Shown piece by piece: positions 15,277 to 23,243 of a stretch of 64,000 bases of DNA. Position 1 is the first letter of the stretch. The number at the start of each line of letters is the position of its first letter. Position numbers and translations under genes: made by a program. Under the pieces are notes generated by a model that ran no database searches, was not told where the DNA came from, and saw only the letters and a program-made list of their open reading frames with translations. The DNA is from JAJYKC01 sp035545735 (GTDB lineage: Bacteria > Acidobacteriota > Terriglobia > Bryobacterales > Bryobacteraceae): contig DASZXS010000054.1 of the NCBI GenBank assembly GCA_035545735.1, positions 62,001 to 126,000 on the forward strand. Direction: 5' to 3'.

Positions 15277-16053
15277 CTAGCGTCCGCTCCAGCAGGGAGT
15301 CCTCTTCTCAAGAAACGCCGTGATGCCTTCGCGGGCGTCTTCGGCCAGCGCGTTCATCGTCATCACTTCCCGGGCGTAGGCATAAGCCTGGGATTGGGAA
15401 AGGTCGATCTGCGAGTAGTAGGCGCTCTTCCCGACGCTGACCGTGAGGCTGCTCGCGGAGCTGATTTGCGCCGCTAGCGCGCGTGTTTCGTTCGCGAGCT
15501 CCGCTGACTTCACCACGCGGTTTATCAAACCCCACGCGGCCGCGGTTTCGGCGCTGATCGGATTCCCGGTCAACAGCATCTCCATGGCGCGCTTCCGGCC
15601 TATCGCCCGGGTCAGGGCAACCATCGGCGTGGTGCAAAATAATCCGATCCGCACTCCGGGGGTCGCAAACACGGCATCTTCGCTCGCAATCGCCAGATCG
15701 CAAGTGGCAGCCAGTTGGCAGCCGGCGGCCGTGGCCACCCCTTGCACCTGCGCGATCACCGGTTGTGGGATCGTCTGGATCGCCTCCATCAATTCCGTAC
15801 AGACGGAAAAAATTTCACGATAATCGCCCACCGTCCGGTTCGTCATCTCGCTGAGGTCGTGGCCCGACGAGAATGCCTTGCCGTTCGCCGCCAGAATCAC
15901 GGCGCGAATGGAACGGTCCCGGCCGGCCTCGCCGAATGCCTCGATCAGCTCCCGCATCAACTCCAGGGACAGCGCATTACGGCGTTCCGGGCGGTTCATG
16001 GTGAGGATGCAAAGCCGCCCGTCAACTTCACGGCACAGAGAACGGTGTTCCAT
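15277..16053 (-). CDS. Enoyl-CoA hydratase/isomerase family protein (ECHDC3-like)
   Basis: A 258-residue crotonase-fold protein. The oxyanion-hole segments are FSSGHDLSEM (about 62-71) and VQGVATAAGCQLAATCDLAI (about 104-123). In crotonase two glutamates activate water; here the second is retained (AMEMLLTGN) but the position of the first reads TPGVRIGLF, so Gly replaces Glu. That pattern fits ECHDC3-like paralogues and argues against a standard hydratase of beta-oxidation. The ATG at 16053 is preferred over 16089, because the extra 12 residues precede the usual N-terminus. No other fatty-acid degradation gene is nearby. Confidence 0.85.
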   Translation of the reverse strand: MEHRSLCREVDGRLCILTMNRPERRNALSLELMRELIEAFGEAGRDRSIRAVILAANGKAFSSGHDLSEMTNRTVGDYREIFSVCTELMEAIQTIPQPVIAQVQGVATAAGCQLAATCDLAIASEDAVFATPGVRIGLFCTTPMVALTRAIGRKRAMEMLLTGNPISAETAAAWGLINRVVKSAELANETRALAAQISSASSLTVSVGKSAYYSQIDLSQSQAYAYAREVMTMNALAEDAREGITAFLEKRTPCWSGR

Positions 16054-16153
16054 GCCGCCAATTCTAGCTCCGCCCGAAACGCCCACCAACCCTAACCGGA
16101 TGCGGCGGGGATGTCATAATTGTTGTTCGCGACTATCGGAAAGGAAAGGGTTT

Positions 16154-16888
16154 ATGAAGGGCGTTGTTCTCGCAGGCGGTACGGGAAGCAGGCTTTTCCC
16201 ACTCACCAAGATCACCAATAAACATCTTCTGCCGATCTACGACAAACCCATGATCTTCTACCCGATCCAGGTCCTGGTGGACGCCGGTATCACCGACATT
16301 CTGATCGTCACCGGAGGCCGGAACGCCGGCGATTTTCTCCGCCTGCTCGCAAACGGAAAGGAATTCGGCGTCGTTCATTTGAACTACACCTATCAGGAAG
16401 GTGAGGGCGGCATTGCCGATGCCCTGGGACTGGCGGAGCATTTCGCGGACGGAGAGCCGATTTGCGTCATTCTTGGCGACAACATCATCGAGGGAAATAT
16501 CCGCGGGGCGGTGCAGGACTTCCAGGCGCAGGGCCGTGGCGCGAAGATCCTGCTCAAGGAAGTGCCCGAGGCGCATCGCTTCGGAGTTGCCGAGCTAAAA
16601 GAGGGCAAGGTCGTTGGAATCGAGGAAAAGCCGCTTCATCCAAAAACGAACCTGGCGGTCACCGGAATTTACATGTTCGACGGCACGGTGTTCGACAAGA
16701 TTCGCGCCCTGGTTCCCTCGCGCCGCGGAGAACTTGAAATCACGGACGTCAACAATGCCTACATTCGAGAAGGCACGCTGACCGCCGGCATGCTCGAAGG
16801 TTGGTGGACTGATGCCGGAACGTTCGAATCTCTGCTGCGCGCGAGCAATCTGGTCGCACAATCGCGCCGCGCCCCCGCGGATCTCTAA
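16154..16888 (+). CDS. Sugar-1-phosphate nucleotidyltransferase (RmlA/SpsI type)
   Basis: A 244-residue enzyme that joins a sugar 1-phosphate to a nucleotide, most likely glucose-1-phosphate plus dTTP. The signature GVVLAGGTGSRLFPLTKITN is at residues 3-22, followed by KHLLPIYDKPMIFYPIQ, the metal-binding CVILGDNIIEG at about 106-116, and GWWTDAGTFESLLRAS near the C-terminus. It is about 45 residues shorter than classic RmlA, like the short SpsI-type enzymes. The ATG at 16154 follows GGAAAGGG and begins the conserved motif; the open frame upstream is unrelated. It faces the polysaccharide operon and shares a 4-bp overlap with its last stop codon. It probably supplies activated sugar to those glycosyltransferases. 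Confidence 0.88.
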   Translation: MKGVVLAGGTGSRLFPLTKITNKHLLPIYDKPMIFYPIQVLVDAGITDILIVTGGRNAGDFLRLLANGKEFGVVHLNYTYQEGEGGIADALGLAEHFADGEPICVILGDNIIEGNIRGAVQDFQAQGRGAKILLKEVPEAHRFGVAELKEGKVVGIEEKPLHPKTNLAVTGIYMFDGTVFDKIRALVPSRRGELEITDVNNAYIREGTLTAGMLEGWWTDAGTFESLLRASNLVAQSRRAPADL

Positions 16889-18105
16889 ATCACATCCGCA
16901 AAGCTTTTGCGCAGCTTGTAGAACCACGCAAAGCCGGCGAAGAAGAGTACGCACGCGATGAGCGAGAAAATCACCAACCCCTCAAGCTGCGGCGCGCGCT
17001 GCTCCAGAAACACATCGCGATAGGCGCGCACCAGGAAAAACAACGGGTTTTTCTCCAGAATCGAGACCGCCTGCTTGGGCAGTCCCGATTCGGGGTAGCA
17101 GATGGGCGTGAGAAAAAACCACAGCGTCAGAATAAAGCCGATGACCTGGCCCAGGTCCCGGACAAACGCCCCCAGCGCCGACAAAAACCAGCAAATTCCC
17201 AGCGTCATCAGAATCTGCGGCACAATGAGCGCCGGCAGCCAGACCACGGACGCCGGCACGCTGCCGCGCATCCACAACAGGCCGGCCACAAAAATCACCA
17301 GGGCCACGAGTTCCGTCACCAGGCCGGAGAACACCTGCACCACGTTCAAGGTCTCCAGCGGAAAAACCAGCTTCCGGACAAAATTACGGTAGTCGGGAAT
17401 CACGTTGGGAGCGCGCCCTACGGCCTCGCTGATCGGGAGCCATGGCAGCATCCCGGCAAGAAAATAGAGCACGTACTCCGATCCGCTGGCATCGCTGCCG
17501 AATTTGGTTCGAAGGACGACTCCGAACACAAAAAAATAGGTGCCCATCAGCAGCAGGGGATTGAGCAGCGTCCACAACGCCCCGCCGAACGACCCGCGAT
17601 AACGCGCCAGAACGTCGCGCCGGACCATTGAGAAAATGAGCCGCCGGCTGCGCCAGATGGATCGCACCGGGTCGAGCAGCAGTTCCGGGGAGACACGGCG
17701 CAGATTGCGCAACCGTATCTGCCGCCTGGACGTGACTTCCCAATCCGTTACTCTCACCTGACCATCAGCAACGTCGGCGGACACCAGCAGAAATTTCTCT
17801 CCGCGATCATAGAGCCAGCCGCCGGCCGACTCAACGGGTGAAACGTAGATATGATAGCCGCCGCGTTCGGGCGCAAGCGCGATATTTACGCTGAGCGCAA
17901 CAGACTCCCCCGGCGCAACCGCGGAGGGAAGCGCGGTCCATTCCCCGTCGGAGATGAAACGGGCGGCGGCGGGATCAAAGAGCTGCCATCCAAGGAAGAA
18001 TGAACTGGCGTCCCAGGTTTCGCTCGACCGGTTTTCAAGCGTGACCTGAACCGCGACAAATCCCTCGCGCGCTTCCACCGCGATGTTCCGAAGAGCCGCT
18101 CTCAT
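16885..18105 (-). CDS. ABC-2 polysaccharide export permease with N-terminal beta-sandwich domain
   Basis: A 406-residue protein of two parts. Residues about 145-406 are a Wzm/KpsM/TagG-type permease with six hydrophobic segments, an amphipathic entry helix (FSMVRRDVLARYRGSF) and the family-typical TPICYPES loop. Residues about 1-125 form a beta-rich domain (VAVQVTLENRSSETW ... VAPGESVALSVNIALAPERG ... YHIYVSP) that resembles the glycan-binding C-terminal domain usually found on the partner ATPase Wzt. It would move an undecaprenyl-linked polysaccharide across the inner membrane. No ABC ATPase gene lies next to it in this window, so the nucleotide-binding partner must be encoded elsewhere. It is last in the glycosyltransferase operon, 10 bp after the fusion gene. 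Confidence 0.85.
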   Translation of the reverse strand: MRAALRNIAVEAREGFVAVQVTLENRSSETWDASSFFLGWQLFDPAAARFISDGEWTALPSAVAPGESVALSVNIALAPERGGYHIYVSPVESAGGWLYDRGEKFLLVSADVADGQVRVTDWEVTSRRQIRLRNLRRVSPELLLDPVRSIWRSRRLIFSMVRRDVLARYRGSFGGALWTLLNPLLLMGTYFFVFGVVLRTKFGSDASGSEYVLYFLAGMLPWLPISEAVGRAPNVIPDYRNFVRKLVFPLETLNVVQVFSGLVTELVALVIFVAGLLWMRGSVPASVVWLPALIVPQILMTLGICWFLSALGAFVRDLGQVIGFILTLWFFLTPICYPESGLPKQAVSILEKNPLFFLVRAYRDVFLEQRAPQLEGLVIFSLIACVLFFAGFAWFYKLRKSFADVI

Positions 18106-18115
18106 GCGCCTCGCA

Positions 18116-20077
18116 TTAGCTATATAACCACGCGGGGAAACGATTGCGCACCGGCCCGATCTTCCTCCCGACCGCGAAAATACCGTCGCCGCGGAGTTCC
18201 GACGGCAGCTTGTAGCGCTCCAACAGATCCTTCACCCACAAGTATTCGGGGTGCGGCGCATCGCGAAACTCGCCGGTTTCGAGGCGCACTGTCTGAAAGC
18301 CGCTCTCTTCGAGCAGCCGGCCGATTTCAAGCGGCGCGTACTCGCGGTTATGCCGCGCTTCCGCGTCCGCCCCGGAATTCGAACGGATATAGGTGGTGAA
18401 GAAGCCGGGATGATGGCCGTTCAGAATCGCCTTGAGCGCGCGGAACGAGGCGATGTTGGGGGTGGTAAGCACCAGGTGACCGCCAGGCTTGAGGATCCGG
18501 TTCACTTCGCTCATCAGGTGCATCGGATCTTCGGCCAGATGTTCAATCAACTCGCAGCAAAGCACGGTGGCGTAGTACTCGTCGGGGTAGGGGAAGGGGT
18601 CCTTTTCGGCATTGAAGAGATCAATCTCACAAGCGAATTTCTCACCGCCCGCCGACACCGCCTCCTTGTGATCGACTTTGCCCGCCGGGCCGTAGTAACA
18701 CCCGCGAACCTCTCCGTAGCCAAGTCTTCGCAGCGAGGGAGTGATCTGCATATACGCGCCCATTTCGAGAATCCGGTCGTTCGCCCCTCCAGGCGGAGTC
18801 AGAGCCAGCGTCCGTTCGAAGCGCGAAATATGTGCCTCGGTGTAAATTCGTCCGTCCGGAGTCGCTGCCCAGCCCAAAATGAATTCGCGGTCAATCTTGA
18901 GGCTGGGCTCCGGCGGGCGCTCCGCTGGAACGGAACCCGTTTCCAGATACCCTTCGGCTTTCCCCTCCGCGACGGATTCGAGAAAATCCGCGTACCGGCG
19001 GGCCGCCAGCGTCCAATTGCATTCTTCCTTCACCCAGGCGCGCGCCCGCTCGCCGAGCCGGGTGCGAAGGTCCGGCCGCGCCACCAGCAGATTCAAATAT
19101 TCGAAGAGGCAGTCTTCTTCCGTGGCGTCCACCGGGGCTTTGAGACAAACGTCATCGGGATATTCGCGAAACGATCCGGTATCCGAAACGATGACGGCCT
19201 TGCCGAGACCCAGAGCGCGCATCAGAGTTCCCGAGTTCTCGCCCACGGTGGGATGCCGCAGATTCAGAATGATGTCGCACGCAGCGGCGTAATTGACGAA
19301 GTCCTGAATCGGCGTGAAGCCGAGAGTCCGCACAAAAGCCTGCAAGCCCAGCGTCTCAATCAGGGAGTCGAGCGGAAGCTCGGGATGCGGCTCCCCGACC
19401 AGGATCATCTTGGCGCGGGGTTCCACTCGGGTTAAACGCCGGAAGGCGCGTAACGATTCCGCCACGCGCTTGTAGGGCTTGAGAAACCCGAAGATGCCGA
19501 TGAGCGGATCGTCTATTCCTACGCCAAGCCGCTCGCGCGCGTCCATGCGGCTCGCTTCGGGAATCCATGCGCCGTGCGGAATGCGCGCGATGGGGCCTTG
19601 ATAGCCCGCGGCTCTCGCGGCGTCCGCCACGAACTGGCTGTGGACGATCAACCCGCGCGAGTGTTCAAGCAGGCGGCGCAGCATGGGAACGCCGTCATAG
19701 TCCGGGCCGCGCTTTTGAGTGCGGACATGCTCTACCGCGTACTGATGCGCGCGGTCTCCACCGTCAAACTGAACTTCGCGCAGATAACCGTCCCAATCCC
19801 CCCGCCGAATCGTAAGGCCCGCCACCAGGTGGTGCAAGTTCGCCTCATGCAGCACCACCACGCCGGGATGCTTCAACGCGGCTTCGTAACAGAACTCGTG
19901 AAACCCGTTATTGCCGATTTGATAGAGCGCAATATCGAACTGGGATGCCTCAAAGCCGGCGCCGGAAGTGAAAACCGTTACGCCGGCGCAATTCTTCAAC
20001 TCTTCCAGCAGCGTGGCGGAATAGTCCGCGATTCCGCTTTTCGCGGGCGGCAGGGGAGAGAAAAAAGCAATACGCAT
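18116..20077 (-). CDS. Glycosyltransferase family 4 fused to a SAM-dependent methyltransferase
   Basis: A 653-residue two-domain protein. Residues about 1-385 are a GT-B glycosyltransferase: N-terminal FFSPLPPAKSGIADYSATLL, the GT4 region IGIFGFLKPYKRVAESLRAF, and the donor-site segment ENSGTLMRALGLGKAVIVSD. Residues about 415-630 are a class I methyltransferase with a degenerate motif I (ILEMGAYMQITPSL), CCELIEHLAEDPMHLMSEV and ILKPGGHLVLTTPNI. The fusion suggests addition of a sugar and methylation of the growing glycan by one protein, possibly a chain-capping step that sets polymer length ahead of the adjacent exporter. No signal peptide is present, so it is cytoplasmic. It lies 24 bp after the DUF3108 gene and 10 bp before the permease. 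Confidence 0.88.
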   Translation of the reverse strand: MRIAFFSPLPPAKSGIADYSATLLEELKNCAGVTVFTSGAGFEASQFDIALYQIGNNGFHEFCYEAALKHPGVVVLHEANLHHLVAGLTIRRGDWDGYLREVQFDGGDRAHQYAVEHVRTQKRGPDYDGVPMLRRLLEHSRGLIVHSQFVADAARAAGYQGPIARIPHGAWIPEASRMDARERLGVGIDDPLIGIFGFLKPYKRVAESLRAFRRLTRVEPRAKMILVGEPHPELPLDSLIETLGLQAFVRTLGFTPIQDFVNYAAACDIILNLRHPTVGENSGTLMRALGLGKAVIVSDTGSFREYPDDVCLKAPVDATEEDCLFEYLNLLVARPDLRTRLGERARAWVKEECNWTLAARRYADFLESVAEGKAEGYLETGSVPAERPPEPSLKIDREFILGWAATPDGRIYTEAHISRFERTLALTPPGGANDRILEMGAYMQITPSLRRLGYGEVRGCYYGPAGKVDHKEAVSAGGEKFACEIDLFNAEKDPFPYPDEYYATVLCCELIEHLAEDPMHLMSEVNRILKPGGHLVLTTPNIASFRALKAILNGHHPGFFTTYIRSNSGADAEARHNREYAPLEIGRLLEESGFQTVRLETGEFRDAPHPEYLWVKDLLERYKLPSELRGDGIFAVGRKIGPVRNRFPAWLYS

Positions 20078-20101
20078 TCGCTGGTGGAAACAACCGGACG
20101 C

Positions 20102-20812
20102 TTACTTTTCCAAGGTCATGGCGAAAGTGCCCATGGGGAAGGGAACCTTGACCATGGCGAGCGTTCGCGCCGCGTCCTTCAGAAAGTAAACTTCAAACTG
20201 AATGTTCGCGCTCTCGCCGCGCGCTGTCGCCACCAATTTGTCGGCCGGAACGTTCTTATCGCCCACCTGAATCTGCTGGGTGCCGCTAAATTCAAGTCTG
20301 ACCTTGTAGGGAGCCCCGAAGTATACCGTTTCCTCTTGCGGCAGCCGTCCTTCGCTCAACTCTCTTCGCACGAAGAAAAGATAAGTCAGGGCGTCCTTGG
20401 CACAGGAGGGCGTACTTAGATCGGTGTGCCCGCCGCCCTTTGTTTCCCGCTTCGCGGTCCCGTCGCTCGAAAACTTCGTCTTCTCGTCCGCCTGGCGGCG
20501 GCCATGCAGGATCTTCTTTTCGAACTCGTCTGAGCAGAACGCGGGCGAGGCTTCGGAGCGGAAATTGTCGGAGACTTGAAAACCGGGAATGGACGCGTCC
20601 ACCGTCAGCCGGAAATTCAGGTGCTCGGAGGGACTGTTCGAGTTGGACCGGGACCCTACAATCTCCGCTTCGCCCAAGCTCAACCCGCTCGGCCAGTTGA
20701 TGCTGTATCGCTGCGTCTCGCCGCTCGGCCCGGGAATGGAGGCCGGAGGCGCGCTTCGGCCTTGGCCCGCCGCGAGAAGCATGAACACCGCAAGGAGGGA
20801 ACTGATTTTCAT
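20102..20812 (-). CDS. DUF3108-type exported protein
   Basis: A 236-residue protein with a signal peptide (MKISSLLAVFMLLAAGQG) followed by a beta-rich body matching the DUF3108 pattern: an opening strand pair YSINWPSGLSLGEAEI, a conserved SDNFRSEASP segment, and the block DALTYLFFVRREL. Function is unknown for the family; members are periplasmic and often sit beside cell-envelope genes. Its ATG overlaps the stop of the upstream glycosyltransferase by 4 bp (ATGA), so it is part of the polysaccharide operon, which is unusual for this family. A lipocalin-like or polymer-binding role in export would be conjecture. Confidence 0.78.
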   Translation of the reverse strand: MKISSLLAVFMLLAAGQGRSAPPASIPGPSGETQRYSINWPSGLSLGEAEIVGSRSNSNSPSEHLNFRLTVDASIPGFQVSDNFRSEASPAFCSDEFEKKILHGRRQADEKTKFSSDGTAKRETKGGGHTDLSTPSCAKDALTYLFFVRRELSEGRLPQEETVYFGAPYKVRLEFSGTQQIQVGDKNVPADKLVATARGESANIQFEVYFLKDAARTLAMVKVPFPMGTFAMTLEK

Positions 20813-21960
20813 AAACCGGCTACGGACACCGCGCGTGCCCGGGAACGCTCGCGCATCCCGGCTACCTCATAATATACGTCTAGCGTGGCCCGTGCCGTAC
20901 GCTCCCAGCTAAATTGCGCCGCGCGCGCCAACCCAAGGCGCTCCATCCGCGCACGAAGTTCCGGATCGAGTAGCAGGTCGAGAATTGCACGTGTCATCTC
21001 CGGCCGCGATTCGGGAGAGAAAAGCAGGGCCGAGGAATCGGCGACTTCCGGTATCGCCGAACTGTTCGAGCAGGCTACGGCCCGCCCGCAGGCCATCGCT
21101 TCGAGAATGGGAAGCCCGAAACCCTCGTAAAACGACGGGAACACGAACAGGTCGCACGCGCCGTAAAGCTGAACCAGGTCGTCGTCGCTGACGAAACCCG
21201 TGAAATGAACGCGGTTTCGGACAGGCGACGCCTTCACGGCTTCGTGAATTACCGGCGAGTACCAGGTTTCCTTACCCGTGAACACCAGTTGATGCTTGAG
21301 CTGCGGGCGGTCCCGGACCGCATCCTCAAAGGCGCGCAGCAGTCCGAGATGATTTTTGCGCGGCTGCAAATCGCCGACGGTGAGTACGAACGGGGCGGCA
21401 ATTCCGAAGCGCTTCCGCACCGCCGGCGCCGCCACTTCGCGGGCCACCGGCCGGAAGCGGGACGACGCGGCATAAGGCATGGCGACCACTTTGTCTTCAT
21501 CCGGCCCGTACGCATCGATGATCGCGCGCCGGGAAAACTCGCTCGCCGTCAGAATCTTGGTAGCGCGGGCGATGGTCCGGCGCACCGTATAGCGGAACTG
21601 ATGCCGCCGGAAGCGCGTGAAATATTGCGGATGCGACAGGTAGCTGATGTCGTGCACGCTCACCACTATGGGAACATTGCCCGTGGAGAGCGGCGAGGTG
21701 TACTGGACATGCAGAAGGTTCGGGTTGTCGTTTCTGAGTTGCCGGGAGAGATCAAACCCCAGCCGTAAGAAAGGATTATCGGCAACCACCCGGCGCTGCA
21801 CACTACGAGGCAATCCGGCGCCCGCATCCGGGCGCGAAACATAGGCAATAAATTCTGACTCGCGATCAAGATACGAGAAGCAACGAAGCAGGTTGCTTAC
21901 ATAAGTTTCGTTTCCCGTGAGGTTCTGGCCGATCGCGTGAGCATCAACGGAAAAGCGCAT
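20809..21960 (-). CDS. Glycosyltransferase family 4 (mannosyl/rhamnosyltransferase type)
   Basis: A 383-residue GT-B enzyme. The N-terminal acceptor domain opens with VDAHAIGQNLTGNETYVSNL, and the C-terminal nucleotide-sugar domain has FVLTVGDLQPRKNHLGLLRA (about 190-209) and the GT4 E-x7-E motif in PSFYEGFGLPILEAMACGR (about 275-293). It should transfer a hexose from a nucleotide sugar to a lipid-linked acceptor at the inner face of the membrane; the sugar is not readable. It follows the 22014 gene by 53 bp on the same strand and overlaps the DUF3108 gene by 4 bp. Confidence 0.9.
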   Translation of the reverse strand: MRFSVDAHAIGQNLTGNETYVSNLLRCFSYLDRESEFIAYVSRPDAGAGLPRSVQRRVVADNPFLRLGFDLSRQLRNDNPNLLHVQYTSPLSTGNVPIVVSVHDISYLSHPQYFTRFRRHQFRYTVRRTIARATKILTASEFSRRAIIDAYGPDEDKVVAMPYAASSRFRPVAREVAAPAVRKRFGIAAPFVLTVGDLQPRKNHLGLLRAFEDAVRDRPQLKHQLVFTGKETWYSPVIHEAVKASPVRNRVHFTGFVSDDDLVQLYGACDLFVFPSFYEGFGLPILEAMACGRAVACSNSSAIPEVADSSALLFSPESRPEMTRAILDLLLDPELRARMERLGLARAAQFSWERTARATLDVYYEVAGMRERSRARAVSVAGL

Positions 21961-22013
21961 GTGCCATCTTCCAGTATAAAGTCATTCGGTCGTTCACCTT
22001 GGGGCGGTACCCC

Positions 22014-23243
22014 TTACCCCACCGGACTGCGGACGGAGCAGCCAAATTCCTTGTCCAACACACGCCATCCCGCCGGCCATGTGAACGAAGTCTCGTAGAG
22101 CCTCCGGCCGGCTTCGCCAATTCGAGCGCGCCTGTCTTGTGACGCCAGGAGGCCGGAGACTGTTTCCGCAAAGAGCTTGGCATCGTCGGCGAGCAGCAAA
22201 TGTTCTCCGTCCCGAACCGGCAGCCCTTCCGCTCCCAGGCTCGTTGAAACCACCGGGGTCGCCGCCGCCCAGGCCTCCAGAATCTTCACTCGGGTGCCGC
22301 TGCCTGTCCGGACTGGCACCACGGCGACCTTGGCCTTGGCCAACTCCCGGACCGCATCCTCTACCGGGCCGCTTACTTGAATGTACTTTTCTCCCCGCAG
22401 GTATCTGACGACAGCTTCCGGGTTCTTTCCGACGATGCGCCAGCGCAAACCGGGCCAGCGCTCCTGAAGGACCGGCCAGACTTCGGATGTGAAGAAGCGA
22501 ACCGCTTCAATATTGGGGGGATAGGCCAGATTCCCACTGAACGCGACAACGTCTTCTTCCACCCTCTCCGGCCTCGGCAGCTCGGGTATTGTGTTCGGGA
22601 GAATAATGGTTCGAGCCTGCGGCGCTATCTGGCGAACGAGCGCCGCATCATTTTCCGAAGTCGCCAGAACGCGGTCAAACCGCGGGAACCAAACCCGCTC
22701 CTCGCGCCGGTAGATGGATGCAAAACGACGGTAGCCAATCGCATCCACCACGGAGGAAACTTCCCGCGAACGTTCCTGCAGCACCGATTCAATGTTGTGG
22801 AGATTCAGCCACACCTCCTCACAATGTTCTTTTAAAACATTGAGATAGGGGGCGCACCAGAAATGCTCGATGACGCCCACGCGGTACCGGCGCCCCGCCA
22901 AAAAGCGCTTCATTCCCGGGGTAAAACCGGCAAAACGGTCCATGAGGGCAGGCTTGGCTCGAAGCGCTCTCCAAGCGTTGCGGTGCAGGCGGGAGAGACG
23001 ATCCTTCCGATGAAAGGGCAGCACGAGGACGCAGTTCTCGCCCTCAATTTCCGTCGGAATCGCGGCGGAAGGGTCGCCGAAGGGCGGCTCCCGAAACAGA
23101 ATCCGGTCAACCGGTCCTCTCCGGGCGAGGTAGGTCAACAGCGCGGCGGAACGGAGAGATCCTCCGCCGATGGGGGGAAACGGGGGCTCAGGCGACAGGA
23201 ACAGGCTACCGTTTGCGGCGGAAGCGGTTCGCGGCTTCGACAT
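22014..23243 (-). CDS. Glycosyltransferase (GT-B, GT4-like)
   Basis: A 409-residue GT-B glycosyltransferase. The N-terminal glycine-rich loop PFPPIGGGSLRSAALLTYLA binds phosphate groups in this fold; the middle has EEVWLNLHNIES, and the C-terminal half has VVAFSGNLAYPPNIEAVRFF and the donor-binding block TGSGTRVKILEAWAAATPVV (about 330-350). The last resembles family members that use a K-x-LE variant instead of the classic E-x7-E. The start codon lies inside the previous gene, a 38-bp overlap, so expression is probably coupled. The exact sugar is unknown. Confidence 0.88.
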   Translation of the reverse strand: MSKPRTASAANGSLFLSPEPPFPPIGGGSLRSAALLTYLARRGPVDRILFREPPFGDPSAAIPTEIEGENCVLVLPFHRKDRLSRLHRNAWRALRAKPALMDRFAGFTPGMKRFLAGRRYRVGVIEHFWCAPYLNVLKEHCEEVWLNLHNIESVLQERSREVSSVVDAIGYRRFASIYRREERVWFPRFDRVLATSENDAALVRQIAPQARTIILPNTIPELPRPERVEEDVVAFSGNLAYPPNIEAVRFFTSEVWPVLQERWPGLRWRIVGKNPEAVVRYLRGEKYIQVSGPVEDAVRELAKAKVAVVPVRTGSGTRVKILEAWAAATPVVSTSLGAEGLPVRDGEHLLLADDAKLFAETVSGLLASQDRRARIGEAGRRLYETSFTWPAGWRVLDKEFGCSVRSPVG

